Shown here piece by piece: positions 17,766 through 26,734 of a stretch of DNA of 64,000 nt (position 1 is its first letter; every line of letters starts with the position of its first letter). The translations under genes were made by a program, and so were the position numbers. Below the pieces are notes generated by a model. That model ran no database searches. It worked only from the letters and a program-made list of their open reading frames with translations, and was not told the origin of the DNA. This stretch comes from Defluviimonas sp. SAOS-178_SWC (GTDB taxonomy: Bacteria > Pseudomonadota > Alphaproteobacteria > Rhodobacterales > Rhodobacteraceae): positions 2,280,001 through 2,344,000 of the forward strand of contig NZ_CP156081.1 of assembly GCF_039830135.1 (NCBI RefSeq), given 5' to 3'.

Positions 17766-18009
17766 CTTTCAGCGCCGCCTGATCCAGCATCGCCTCGGCG
17801 AGGAGCCGCTTCAGCTTCGCGTTCTCCTCCTCCAGCGCTTTGAGCCGCTTCGCGTCGGTGACATCCATCCCTCCGAACTTGGCCTTCCAGGCGTAGAAGG
17901 TGGCCTCCGACATGCCGTGCTTGCGGCACAGCTCCGCCGTCTTCGTCCCGGCCTCATGCTCGCGCAAAATGCCGATAATCTGCTCGTCCGTGTATCTCGA
18001 TCGCTTCAC
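17743..18009 (-). CDS. IS3-family orfA (DNA-binding subunit)
   Basis: 88 residues, apparently complete. The helix-turn-helix (TAELCRKHGMSEATFYAWKAK) is followed by a leucine-zipper-like coiled coil (RLKALEEENAKLKRLLAEAM). In IS3 elements this protein is normally joined to orfB by programmed frameshifting. Here its partner lacks the catalytic domain, so the product could at most bind the element ends. Confidence 0.85.
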   Translation of the reverse strand: MKRSRYTDEQIIGILREHEAGTKTAELCRKHGMSEATFYAWKAKFGGMDVTDAKRLKALEEENAKLKRLLAEAMLDQAALKDLLSRKW

Positions 18010-18072
18010 TGTCCGGTCCTTTCGTTGGGCCGGACTCTAGCATCAGATGGAGGAGCTTTCGGGGGTCAGAGC

Positions 18073-18247
18073 AGCTCGATGCCGAGCTCGGCACAGACGC
18101 GGTCGAAATAGTGGCTGCCCGTCGCGGGGCGTTTGCGCAGGCCAAAGAGCCGGTCGGTGAACTCCTTGCCGTTGTCAGTCAGCACGCGGATGATCTTCAT
18201 CGGCGCGCTCCAAGTCTCGCAGGAACCGCCGCGCGTTGACCTTGCGA
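18073..18247 (-). pseudogene. IS481-family transposase fragment
   Basis: About 58 codons read on the minus strand as NARRFLRDLERA, then, after a frame change near 18205, APMKIIRVLTDNGKEF and TDRLFGLRKRPATG and FDRVCAELGIE. The LTDNGKEF stretch is the second catalytic Asp region of IS481-type transposases. Both ends are missing; the distal part is cut off where the IS3 element begins. Confidence 0.8.
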
Positions 18248-18292
18248 ATTAGTTTAATGCCGTACCGGGGCCGATGTTCGAGATACGACGCT

Positions 18293-18721
18293 TCAGAAAC
18301 TGCCGCGCAGCTGCGCCGCCGTGCGGGCCATGTCGGCCTCGGGTAGTGCCGGCGGAACCGCGAACCTGCCCGGTTCGTCGGACAGATAGGCCTGCGACGT
18401 CACGTCGTGGACATCGTGCATCGGCACCACATGGGCATGGACATGCGGCACATGGGTGCCGGTGTAGAACATCGCCACGCGGTCGACCCGGTAGAGCGCC
18501 TTCAGGCCGCGCGCGATCCGCTGGGCCAGATGCGTGATTTCGGACGCCAAGTCGGCCGGCAGATCCTCGAACCAGCGGTGATGCTGGCGCGGGACGATCA
18601 ACGTATGCCCCTCGCGGATCGGATGCAGGTCGAGAAACGCGACGATGCGGCCGTCCTCGTAGACCCGATAGGCGGGCAGGTCTCCGGCGGCGATTCGGCA
18701 AAAGAGGCACGAACTCGACAA
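18293..18721 (-). CDS. HIT-family nucleotide-binding hydrolase
   Basis: About 142 residues. CLFCRIAAGDLPAYRVYED at the N-terminus and the histidine-triad motif HVPHVHAHVVP near residue 100 mark the HIT family (Hint/HinT or Ap4A-hydrolase-like), which cleaves nucleotide phosphoramidates or dinucleotides. The best start is a TTG at 18721, directly before SSSCLFC; no good ribosome site or ATG is seen, and the open frame runs on upstream into low-quality sequence. The 5' end may therefore have been replaced during the IS rearrangements around it. The domain itself is complete. Confidence 0.75.
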   Translation of the reverse strand: MSSSCLFCRIAAGDLPAYRVYEDGRIVAFLDLHPIREGHTLIVPRQHHRWFEDLPADLASEITHLAQRIARGLKALYRVDRVAMFYTGTHVPHVHAHVVPMHDVHDVTSQAYLSDEPGRFAVPPALPEADMARTAAQLRGSF

Positions 18722-19182
18722 AGCTGGTCTCCGGAAGCGGGGCAGGAAGTTGTGTGCGGTAGGCTGCTTCAAACGCGCCAAAGCGTCAATCGGCTGCTCA
18801 GCGCAGGAGACGCAAGACCGACGCTGGCGGAGTTTCCTGGGCGAAGACTGGCAGATTGGGTTTCCTATTGGCACGGAGCGGCCAAGCACCGCGACGAAGC
18901 CGATTTCCAGGACCTGTTCGAAATGTCGCGCCGGGCCGGAATGGAGCGGTGAGACTTGGCCGGAACACGTGCAGAGGTGTCGGCAGACGAATCCACCCGG
19001 AATCCACCTCGCAAGCGCCGGGCGGAATACCGCATCCAAGCCAAAGGTTTACGGAATCACGAACTGGCCGGGGCGACTTCCCGGCGGCAAGTCAGGAAGC
19101 CGCGTCGTCAAAGCCTCACAAGCCGTCCATCTCATTCTTCCGGCGGCGAAGCTTCGGGAGAACGCGGCGATCCGGCGAATGC
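18722..19182. other. Region without a convincing gene
   Basis: About 460 bp between the HIT gene and the DGC gene. A plus-strand frame ending at 18952 (LADWVSYWHGAAKHRDEADF near its end) has protein-like composition. It could be the C-terminal scrap of a lost gene, but I cannot assign a family. Nothing else is recognisable. Confidence 0.4.
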
Positions 19183-19551
19183 CTACGCCTCTTCTGCCAG
19201 CGCTGCGGCGAGACCGGTCAGGACCTTGTCGGCCTCCTCGGTATCGAAGTCCATCTGGTACCGCTTCCTGACACCATGATCGGAGAGAAGATGGTATTCG
19301 GATGGCTCGACGCCGTGGCGCGCGAGGCAGTTGCGGACGCAGGCCAATGCGCAGCCGTCGATGCCAATGATGCGGCGTCCGGATTTGGCAAGGCGCACCA
19401 GCTTGGACACATCACCACCGACACCAGCAATGCAAGACATCTCGGCCAGCCCGCGCCGGTCCAGTGCAATTGCCAGATAGTTGGCCATCTGTGCCGCGCT
19501 GGAGCAGCCCGAACAGGAATAGACCAAGGGAAGATGGTCGCGTGAGGACAT
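19183..19551 (-). CDS. DGC-type putative zinc-binding protein
   Basis: 122 residues. The sequence carries conserved cysteines in YSCSGCSSAAQMANYLA (near residue 12), MSCIAGVGGDV and the diagnostic IDGCALACVRNCLARHG, matching the DGC-domain (putative zinc-binding) family. The biochemical role is not established. Relatives often sit near anaerobic respiration genes, but none are here. The ATG at 19551 has GGAG upstream. It is an apparently intact gene stranded between IS remnants. Confidence 0.8.
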   Translation of the reverse strand: MSSRDHLPLVYSCSGCSSAAQMANYLAIALDRRGLAEMSCIAGVGGDVSKLVRLAKSGRRIIGIDGCALACVRNCLARHGVEPSEYHLLSDHGVRKRYQMDFDTEEADKVLTGLAAALAEEA

Positions 19552-19726
19552 GGCGGGCTCCAGCGGTGTTTCATTGATCCGAACACGGGTCTGACGAATT
19601 GTCGACTGACAAAGAGTCGCGGCGCCGGTGTCATTTGTGGACGTATACCTCATTCCTCGTAGCCCCCATCCCCGATCATAGTTTTTCAGAAGTCGGTTCT
19701 CGAGTGTCAGCTCGGCGACCACCCCC

Positions 19727-20140
19727 TTGCTGGTGCGCGAGGAATGCAGAGATCTGTTGCAGCAGATTGAAGACAAAACAGTTCGCGTCGACGCGAGGAC
19801 CCAGAAGGCGCATCGAATTTCTGAAGATGCAGAGACGGCGAAACGCCTGCGAACTCTTCCGGGCGTCTGCCCGATCACCGTCTTGGCTTTTGAGGCCTTT
19901 GCACCGGATATGAGAACCTTCCGGCGCGGACGGGACTACGCTGCCTGGCTGGGGCTTGTGCCGCGCCAGCACTCCTCGGGAGGCAAGGAGCGATGGGCGC
20001 GGGTCACGAAAGCGGGTCAGGCGGACATCAGGCGCCTGCTCATCATCGGTGCAATGTCACAACTTAACCGGTTGGGACGATTATGCATCGCGCAAGGTTC
20101 GTGGCTAGAGCGGATGCTCGCAAGGAACCGGCCAAACCGC
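19727..20140 (+). pseudogene. IS110-family transposase, C-terminal fragment
   Basis: About 138 codons of the C-terminal half of an IS110-type enzyme: RTLPGVCPITVLAFEAFAPD, FRRGRDYAAWLGLVPRQHSS and KAGQADIRRLLIIGAMSQ, the transposase-20 region with its conserved Ser-containing segment. The N-terminal DEDD domain is gone, and the sequence ceases to resemble the family after ERMLARNRP. It differs clearly from the complete IS110-type element at 21087. Confidence 0.8.
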
Positions 20141-20317
20141 GACGATGTCGATTCCAGCGGCGTACCGTTTGCGCGAACCTTGGAAACATCTGCGTCGCTG
20201 ACCGGAAGGCAACTTTGGGGGCAGCACGTCAGGGGAAGATCACCTGCGACAATTGCCGCCGCCCCCGATGAAAGGACCAGGGTGTTGTCAGAAGAACTTG
20301 AACTGCTAGGCTGGTAA

Positions 20318-20888
20318 CGGCTCGGGTGTTGGTCTCGTCGGCGCTCTGCAAGGTCTTTTCCCTTACAGATCAACTTTTTGCGTCTTATTTCCACAGTAAG
20401 AGGCAGGAAGGGGCGGCTAGGCCCGATTCCTCTGACATTACCCCGGGTCACGCCGCCAACGCGGTCGAAGTTGCAGACTGGGTATAGGGTTGCCGGCCAC
20501 AACCAGAGGGCATTACGGACCCAATACAGCATCGTCGATCAGCCGTCGTCATTATTTGTATTTATCTATTTAGCATAATCTTTTGGCCCCAAGATGTCTG
20601 GGAGGGAACCGGGAGGCGGGACGGGTGCTGGCATGTGTGGACGGCTCCGTTTGCGCAAGGGTTGATTTAAGCTGAGAACGATCGTTGCGGGGTGCGGTTA
20701 TGTGTCCGGCCTCTGCGCGCGGTGCTTGTGACCGCTGGCCCAGATGAAGTCCGCTAGGTTCCGGACTTCGGTAACGGGGCGGTCCTGGTCAAGCACTTTT
20801 GCGCATGCCACAAGGGCCGCCGAGCTGCAGCCTTGTCGTTCTTGCGATTGACATGCTTCCCTGTTTGGCGGCCTTTGTCTGAGATCGA
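20318..20888. other. Non-coding or decayed region
   Basis: About 570 bp without an assignable gene. It includes an AT-rich patch near 20545-20585, unusual for this window. On the minus strand a frame ending at 20698 reads ALVACAKVLDQDRPVTEVRN then LADFIWASGHKHRA. This looks protein-like, but I cannot place it in a family and it has no intact start. Confidence 0.4.
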
Positions 20889-21086
20889 CCCGGGTGCATG
20901 CTTCGGTCCGTGGTCGGCGCGACGGCCGCCAACATGATGCTGGTTCAATGCAATTCCGGTGTGCCCATCTCATTGGCGTGCTCGACATGGTCGGCAACAG
21001 TCCTGAGCACGGCATCACCGCAATCGCGTCCCGTGGGGACCTCGAAGGCCCGCGATCAGGCGGGCAGCAGTCTGGAACTGTTATCT
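20889..21086 (-). ncRNA. Candidate IS110-family 3' non-coding (bridge RNA) region
   Basis: About 200 bp lie between the transposase stop at 21087 and the point where similarity to the second IS110-type copy (56757-56953) ends. The two stretches remain roughly 80 percent alike by eye although they do not code for the transposase. IS110-family elements carry a structured bridge RNA in the longer non-coding end, and in the IS1111 branch this end is downstream of the gene. The placement fits, but no fold was computed. Confidence 0.35.
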
Positions 21087-22118
21087 TCAGCCGGCGTGTA
21101 TCACCGGAGTATCGAAGCGGAAGTCGGCGTCGTCTGTCCACATGCGGTGCAGGATCACGGCGATGCGCCGCGCCAGTGCAACCATCGCGCGCTTCGCGCC
21201 ACGGCGCCGTGCAAGTTTTGCGGCCCAGGTTCTCAGCCATGTTGCCCGTCCGCGATGCATCATGACGGTTGCCGCCTGGCACAACGCACGGCGCAGGTTG
21301 ACGTCACCCGCCTTGGTGATCCCACCAGTGACATCCCGCTCGCCCGATTGGTTGCGAGATGGCGTCAGGCCGACCCACGGCCCGACCTTCTTCGAGGACG
21401 TGAACCGGGCCGGGTCATCGACCGCAGATCGATATGTCAGTGCCACGACCGCGCCGATCCCGGGCATCGACATGAGGCGCAGACAGACGGGATCCTCATG
21501 GGCGAGTTCGCGGACATGGCGTTCAAGGCCCGCCAGCTCTCGTCGCAGCACCGACCGTGCGCGGAGCATGGGTTCGGTTGCAGCTTCCAGCATCGGATTG
21601 CCTGCCGCCAGTTCTCTGATCCGTTGTTCGAACCGGCCACGAGATATGGTGCCGACCTTGAGGCCGAAGTTTCGCAAGAGCCCGCGCAGGGACATCTCCA
21701 AAGTGATGAATCCTTGTTGCACGGCCTTGCGGGCGGTGAGCACAGCGCGAACCTCTTGTGCCGACACCGATTTGCAGTGAACCGGTCGGAACCAGCCGAG
21801 GTGGAGCAGACGCGCGATCCCTTCGGCATCACGACGGTCCGTCTTGATCGGCATCGCCTTCAGGGCGCCTTTCACTTGCCGGGTTTCCATCAGCACGACA
21901 GGTTGTCCCGCCTCGGATAACCCGCGATGCAGCCACTGCGACAAGAGGCCAGCCTCAAGTCCGATGGCCGCAATGACGCCGTCCTGTTCGCGGATCCAGC
22001 GCAACAGCGCTTCGGGCTCGCTGGCCGCCTGCGCCTCCCTCACGATCTTCCCATGCTCGTTGATCACGCAAATCGCGGTTTTCTCCAGTGACACATCCAG
22101 CCCGACAAACAACCTCAT
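21087..22118 (-). CDS. IS110-family transposase, apparently intact
   Basis: 343 residues, full length for the family. The N-terminal RuvC-like DEDD domain (MRLFVGLDVSLEKTAICVIN; IGLEAG; KTDRRDAEGIARLL) and the C-terminal transposase-20 domain (LMSMPGIGAVVALTYRSAVD; GPWVGLTPSRNQSGERD; AGDVNLRRALCQAATVM) are both complete. GGAGGA precedes the ATG at 22118. Only about 90 bp separate it from the IS5-type sequence upstream, while the long non-coding end is downstream. This is the only transposase in the window without visible damage. Confidence 0.9.
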   Translation of the reverse strand: MRLFVGLDVSLEKTAICVINEHGKIVREAQAASEPEALLRWIREQDGVIAAIGLEAGLLSQWLHRGLSEAGQPVVLMETRQVKGALKAMPIKTDRRDAEGIARLLHLGWFRPVHCKSVSAQEVRAVLTARKAVQQGFITLEMSLRGLLRNFGLKVGTISRGRFEQRIRELAAGNPMLEAATEPMLRARSVLRRELAGLERHVRELAHEDPVCLRLMSMPGIGAVVALTYRSAVDDPARFTSSKKVGPWVGLTPSRNQSGERDVTGGITKAGDVNLRRALCQAATVMMHRGRATWLRTWAAKLARRRGAKRAMVALARRIAVILHRMWTDDADFRFDTPVIHAG

Positions 22119-22210
22119 CCCGTAGTCCTCCCTTTGGATCCGATATGGGAATGGCGCCAGCTTGCCCTCGATCGTGCAATGGTAACGGGCAGGTTGCGAC
22201 GCAGGCCCCG

Positions 22211-22899
22211 TTACGGCATCTCATTGAGTTTCAAAGCCAGAACAGAATGGTTGCGGCCAGCATGATCGCGGAGAAGAACGTTTCCGGGCATCGGTCGTAT
22301 CGGGTGGCGACGCGCCGCCAGTCCTATAGGCGACCGAACATGATCTCGATGCGGTTGCGCCGTTTGTAACGTCGCTTGTCGTATTGGATCGCCTTCTCTC
22401 GGGACTTCCAGCCTGGGATGCAGACTTTTATCCCCTTGCCTTTCAATGCATCTCTGAACCAATCAGCATCACAGCCGCGATCTGCCAGCAGCCAGCCCGC
22501 CTTCGGCAGGCTGCCCAGCAGAGCCGCCGCGCCAGTGTAATCACTCACCGGACCGGCTGACATGTAGAACCCGATCGGTCGCCCCTTGGCGTCGGCCACG
22601 GCGTGCAACTTGGTATTCATACCGCCTTTTGTCCGCCCGATCTGGCGTCTGCGCCCCCCTTTTTCACGCACAGGCTTGAAGCCGTGCGGTGCGCTTTCAG
22701 ATACGTCGTGTCGATCATGATCGTCCTGTGCTCGGCGCTTTCGGCGGCCAGGCCGATCATGATCCGGGCGAAGACACCGTTGTCGCTCCAGCGCTTCCAG
22801 CGGTTGTTGAGCGTCTTCCCGGGCCCGTATTCCCTTGGCGCATCGCACCAGCGCAAACCATTGCGATTGATGAAGATTATACCGCTCAGGACGCGCCGA
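22211..22899 (-). pseudogene. IS5-family transposase, 5'-truncated and interrupted by a stop codon
   Basis: IS5 family (IS427-like) by RRVLSGIIFINRNGLRWCDA, PREYGPGKTLNNRWKRW, the first Asp in MIDTTYLKAHRT, GMNTKLHAVADAKGRPIGF and KRRNRIEIMFGRL. The usual programmed frameshift site is visible as A5-G6 on the coding strand near 22654-22665. Two lesions disable it. The first 40 or so codons are missing where the IS6-type copy begins at 22900, and a TAG at 22324 replaces the Lys codon before DWRRVATRYDR. The C-terminal tail continues to 22211. Confidence 0.85.
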
Positions 22900-23695
22900 G
22901 GTGGTGTCAGACCAATGCGAACCGGTCTCCACAAGGGCAGGATCGCTGTCCCTTATGCTGCGAAGAGGCCGCGCCACTCGGCGAGAGCGGCGGCGCGGTT
23001 TCGTTTGAAACTGGCTCGTGGGTGGAGGCTGCGTTCCGTGTCGAAGAGGTTGTAGACCGAGGCGTGGACCGAGGCGAATTTCTGGAGCGTTCGCATCCGC
23101 CGGAAGCGGAGCATCGCCCGCTCCCGTCTTCGGAATGGCTGGGGCGAGTTCTCCGCCCGATTGTTCATCCAGCGGCCAGTCCTCTGGCGACCGCCAATGC
23201 TGAGTTTGCCGAACGCGGCGCCATAAGAGCGTAGACGGTCAGTCACGAATTCGTCGACACGACCGTGCCGCTTCATCGATTTCCTCAAGAATTTCAAGGC
23301 GGCTTTCTTGTCACGCTTCTTGGTCACGAAGCTCTCGAGCACTTCGCCTTCGTGATCGACCGCTCGCCGTTGATCTTCACGAAGATCTCGTCCAAGTGCC
23401 AGCGCCAGCGGCTTGATTTCATCCCCTCGATGCGCCGCTTGCGGATCTCGGCGGCGAACATCGGGCCGAAGCGGTTCCACTAGAACCGCACCGTCTCGTG
23501 GCAAATGTCGATGCCACGCTCATGTAGCAGGTCCTCGACATTGCACAGAGAAAGCGGAAAGCGAATGTACATCATGACCGCCAGACGGATGATCTCGGTG
23601 CCCGTCTTGAAATAGCGGAAGGGCGATCGTTTCGTCATCCCGAAAGGCTACGTGACCACCCTGCCCCGCTCAAGCCAAGTTTCTTTGACACAGCC
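22900..23695 (-). mobile_element. IS6-family element, copy 3 (defective)
   Basis: About 796 bp with left end GGTGGTGTCAGA at 22900-22911 and right end reading GGCTGTGTCAAA on the other strand at 23684-23695. Its left half is nearly identical to copy 2. It cuts the IS5-type transposase gene, so it arrived later. No flanking duplication is seen. Confidence 0.85.
22953..23638 (-). pseudogene. IS6-family transposase with nonsense and deletion
   Basis: Two lesions relative to copy 2. A TAG replaces the first Trp codon of the conserved FWWNRFGP stretch near 23480. A 19-bp deletion near 23365 removes the segment reading HYLWR, so the frame shifts just before AVDHEGEVLESFVTKKRD. The C-terminal half is otherwise good and keeps the normal ending LAEWRGLFAA that copy 2 has lost. 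Confidence 0.85.
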
Positions 23696-24069
23696 CACGA
23701 GAAGGACAATTACCCTAGTCATTGGATAGGCGCTCTCTATATCTTGTCTCGCTGTGGCGGCGGGCAGCGGGCAGCAAGATCCGGTGATGATTTCCAATTG
23801 GCGTTTCATCTCCTGCCGGAACAAACCTTGCAGACCGTTTGCCGCCATGGCATGAGCCCAGCCTGGCGTCGAGGAAGTCGGCTCGCGGCCCGGTGTGTGG
23901 ACCTTGATCTGCTCTCCGACAGGCCAAGGGTCGACTGGCAGCGGGTGGGCCGCTGATCCGCCATGTCGGTCTTGAGAATCGCGTCCCAGTGCCGCCGAAT
24001 TCAGGCACGGCGCACTCTGAACGCGAAACCGGTCGGACGCGATTGCTTCGTCGGCCGGGGACATGCCTC
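23696..24069. other. Intergenic region without recognisable gene
   Basis: 374 bp between the last IS6-type end and the livF stop codon. Open frames on both strands have no family resemblance I can name. It marks the left edge of the catabolic island. Confidence 0.4.
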
Positions 24070-24768
24070 TCAGAGGTAGAGCTGCCGGACGGTATCGTCG
24101 CGGAGCAATTCCGCACCGGCGCCACTGGCGGCGATGCGGCCGCGGACCAGAAGGTATCCGCGATCCGCGATGGACAGCGCCGTCTCGGCGTTCTGTTCGA
24201 TCAGCAAGACCGTGGTGCCACTCCGGTGGATATCGGCGACGACAGCGAAATACTCGTCGATCAGCTTCGGCGAGAGGCCCAGCGACGGTTCGTCCATGAC
24301 GACGAAGGCCGGGTCGCCGATCAGCGCGCGGGCCAGCGCCACCATCGCCTGCTCGCCGCCCGATAGGGTGCCTGCCTGCTGGCCCAGGCGTTCGCGGATG
24401 CGCGGGAACAGCTCGCCCATCGCCGCAAGCCGTTCCTCGAACGGTACGGCGCAGGCCGAGGCATCGTAACCGAGCCGGAGGTTCTGCCGCACGGTGAGCG
24501 AGGGGAAGAGCCGCCGGCCTTCCGGCACAAAGCCGACACCAAGCGCGCCGAGCCGCTCGGTTCCGGTTGCCGCGACGTCGTGGCCCATGATCGTCAGCCG
24601 CCCCCGGTCGGGCGCGATCAGGCCGCAGATCGTGTTGAACGTGGTGCTTTTGCCTGCGCCGTTCGGGCCGAGTAGGCAGACCAGCTCGCCCTTCGCCACG
24701 GTCAGCGACACGTCGCGCAGCATCGGCACGGGACCATAGCTCGTTGAGATGTCGGAAAGCTCAAGCAT
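24070..24768 (-). CDS. livF: Branched-chain-amino-acid-type ABC transporter ATPase LivF
   Basis: 232 residues. Walker A GPNGAGKST, signature LSGGEQAMVALARAL, Walker B FVVMDEPSLGLSP and the switch region VLLIEQNAETAL are typical of LivF. The ATG at 24768 (MLELSDISTSYG) is chosen over longer in-frame starts because it overlaps the end of livG by 8 bp in the usual Liv arrangement. Together with LivG it drives a HAAT-type importer. Liv-type systems import many compounds besides amino acids (ureas, amides, aromatic acids), and the enzymes upstream suggest such a role. Confidence 0.92.
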   Translation of the reverse strand: MLELSDISTSYGPVPMLRDVSLTVAKGELVCLLGPNGAGKSTTFNTICGLIAPDRGRLTIMGHDVAATGTERLGALGVGFVPEGRRLFPSLTVRQNLRLGYDASACAVPFEERLAAMGELFPRIRERLGQQAGTLSGGEQAMVALARALIGDPAFVVMDEPSLGLSPKLIDEYFAVVADIHRSGTTVLLIEQNAETALSIADRGYLLVRGRIAASGAGAELLRDDTVRQLYL

Positions 24769-25549
24769 GGGCTGCCTTCTGGCCCAGATAGGCCTCCTGG
24801 ACACGCGGATTTAGCCGCACCTCGGCGAACGGCCCCTCGGCGATCTTCTCGCCGTAGTCGATCACCATCACCCGTTCGGGCAGTGCCGCGACCAGCCGCA
24901 TGTCGTGTTCGATGATGACGTAGGACAGACCGGGCCGCTCGGCCATCGTCATGTGGATGTCCTCGATCAGCGCGTCGGTGTCGCGATCATCCATGCCAGA
25001 CGACGGTTCATCCAGCATGATGATCTTCGGCTCGGAGGCGAGCGCGCGGGCGATCTCCAGCCGCCGCCGGTCCGCCTGCGGCAACGATCCGGCAAGCGTG
25101 TGGCGGCGCGTGTAAAGGTCAGGCGAGACCAGCCGGAGCAATTCGCCCGCGCGCTCTGCCGCCGCCTCCAGTTCGGCGCGGGCGCTGCCCGGGCGCAGAA
25201 GCGCGTCGAGCACGCCGCTGCGGGTCCGGCAGTGCATGCCGATGACGACATTGTCGATCAGCGTGAGGTCTGTGAACAGGCGGCTCGACTGGAAGGTGCG
25301 CGCGATACCCGCCGCCGCGATGCGGTGGGCGGGCTGGCCGGTGATGTCGCGGCCGGCGAGGCGCACGCTGCCCGAGCTTGGCCGGTAGATGCCCGAAATC
25401 AGGTTGAACAGCGTCGACTTGCCGGCGCCGTTCGGGCCGATGATGCACAGGACCTCCCCCGCCGAGAGGGTAAGGTCGACGCCGGAAACGGCGACCAGGC
25501 CGCCGAAGCGGATGGACAGGTTGCTTGCCTCGAGAACCGGCACGGCCAT
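24761..25549 (-). CDS. livG: Branched-chain-amino-acid-type ABC transporter ATPase LivG
   Basis: 262 residues. Walker A GPNGAGKSTLFNLISG, Walker B IIMLDEPSSGMDD and VIIEHDMRLV are clear. The signature region reads GSLPQADRRRLEIARALA, in which the LSxGxQ core is unusually weak; the aligned RRLEIARAL part is normal for LivG. It starts at 25549, where TGATG joins it to the livM stop; a GTG three bases earlier is possible. The ATPase pair LivG/LivF would bind LivH/LivM on the cytoplasmic side. Confidence 0.92.
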   Translation of the reverse strand: MAVPVLEASNLSIRFGGLVAVSGVDLTLSAGEVLCIIGPNGAGKSTLFNLISGIYRPSSGSVRLAGRDITGQPAHRIAAAGIARTFQSSRLFTDLTLIDNVVIGMHCRTRSGVLDALLRPGSARAELEAAAERAGELLRLVSPDLYTRRHTLAGSLPQADRRRLEIARALASEPKIIMLDEPSSGMDDRDTDALIEDIHMTMAERPGLSYVIIEHDMRLVAALPERVMVIDYGEKIAEGPFAEVRLNPRVQEAYLGQKAAHA

Positions 25550-26733
25550 CACCGCCCTCCGTAGCTGCGTGGGCGCTGCGGGAACAGGCCCTGTGGGCGC
25601 AGCACCAGGAACAGGATGACGACGACGCTGACGAAAAGCAGGCGATATTCGGCGAAGATGCGCAGCTTTTCGGGCAGCAGCGTCAGCAGCAACGCCCCGA
25701 GGATGACGCCGAGCGTGTTGTCCATGCCGCCGACGATCACCATGGTCATGATCGTGACCGAGACGAGGAAGGTGAAGTTGTCCGGTGAGATATAGCTGAC
25801 ATAGGCGGCATAGACCGACCCGGCGAAGGCGGCGAGGAAGGCGTCGACAGCGAAGGCCAGCATCTTGTACCAGACGACGTTGATGCCCTGGCAGCGCGCC
25901 GCGAGTTCGTCGCCCCTGAGCGCGTTCCAGGCCAGCCCGACGCGGCTGTCGTGCAGCCGGCGCGCGCTGACGATGGCAAGTGCCACGAGCGCGGCGGCAA
26001 GGTAGTAGAAATTGGCCTGGCTCGGCAGGCGCCGGCCGAACAGTTCGATCGGAGCGGTGAAGGAATGCCCGGCAATCGACGGCGCGGGAATGCCGACAAG
26101 GCCGTTCGGCCCGCCGGTCCAGTCGAAATTGTTGAGAAGCTGGTGGACGACGATGCCGAAGGCGATCGTGACCAGCGCCAGATAGGTCTCACGCGTGCGC
26201 ATCGAGGGGAATCCCAGGATGAAGCCGAAGGCGGTGGCCACGGCCGCCGCGATCGGCAGCGTCAGCCAGAACGACACGCCGAAGTTGATCGCCAGCAGCG
26301 CCGAGGTATAGGCGCCGATCCCGTAGGAGGCGCCGGTGGCGAAGTTCGGAATATTGGCGCTGCCGAGCTGGAAGTTCAGCGCCAGCGCGAGCACGGCGTA
26401 AAGCTGGGCGACGACGAGCAGATGCAGCGCGTAGCTGCTGCCCTGCATCATGAACGGGTAGACGAGCACGATCGCCAGGCCGAGACCGAGTGCGGCCGCC
26501 CGCGCGCCGCGGAAGGCGCCGACAATGCGGTCCTCGATCGCCGGACGGACCTGGAGCAGCGCGAAACCCGCGGCGAACACCGCAAGCAGCACCACGATCA
26601 GCCGCCAGTCGTCGGCCAGGAGGAAAAGACCGAGCAGGACGGCCGCGCCGATCTCGGTGGCGGCGACGATCGCCAGATCCGCGCGGTAGGACCGGCGGTC
26701 CGGCGCGGCGATCAAGGGAGCGGTTGCCATCAT
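25549..26733 (-). CDS. livM: Branched-chain-amino-acid-type ABC transporter permease LivM
   Basis: 394 residues with about ten hydrophobic segments. The LivM core is easily recognised: LNFQLGSANIPNFATGASYGIGAY, AFGFILGFPSMRTRETYLAL and GMDNTLGVILGALLL. About 95 residues precede this core, which is long for LivM, and add two or three extra predicted membrane segments. It starts at the first of two adjacent ATG codons at 26733, one base after the livH stop. Confidence 0.9.
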   Translation of the reverse strand: MMATAPLIAAPDRRSYRADLAIVAATEIGAAVLLGLFLLADDWRLIVVLLAVFAAGFALLQVRPAIEDRIVGAFRGARAAALGLGLAIVLVYPFMMQGSSYALHLLVVAQLYAVLALALNFQLGSANIPNFATGASYGIGAYTSALLAINFGVSFWLTLPIAAAVATAFGFILGFPSMRTRETYLALVTIAFGIVVHQLLNNFDWTGGPNGLVGIPAPSIAGHSFTAPIELFGRRLPSQANFYYLAAALVALAIVSARRLHDSRVGLAWNALRGDELAARCQGINVVWYKMLAFAVDAFLAAFAGSVYAAYVSYISPDNFTFLVSVTIMTMVIVGGMDNTLGVILGALLLTLLPEKLRIFAEYRLLFVSVVVILFLVLRPQGLFPQRPRSYGGR

Positions 26734-26734
26734 C

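Larger units (their letters stand above)
17233..18068 (-). mobile_element. IS3-family element with internal deletion
   Basis: About 836 bp with inverted ends TGACCCCCGA and further matches toward TCCATCTG on both sides (17233 and 18068). The match extends 4 bases outward on each side (GCTC and GAGC). It has orfA and a shortened orfB; a full element of this type is near 1.2-1.3 kb, so several hundred bases are missing from the middle of orfB. It sits between the nucleoside operon and an IS481 remnant. Confidence 0.85.
20889..22205 (-). mobile_element. IS110-family element (approximate limits)
   Basis: Covers the intact transposase and its long downstream non-coding end. The downstream limit is where similarity to the partial copy at 56757 stops. 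The upstream limit is set by the start of IS5-type sequence near 22211. IS110 elements lack clear terminal inverted repeats, so the ends are estimates. Confidence 0.65.

Noticed and set aside
440..23695. Target-site duplications for the IS6-type copies
   Set aside because: The 8 bp on either side of each copy were compared, and no matching direct repeats were found.
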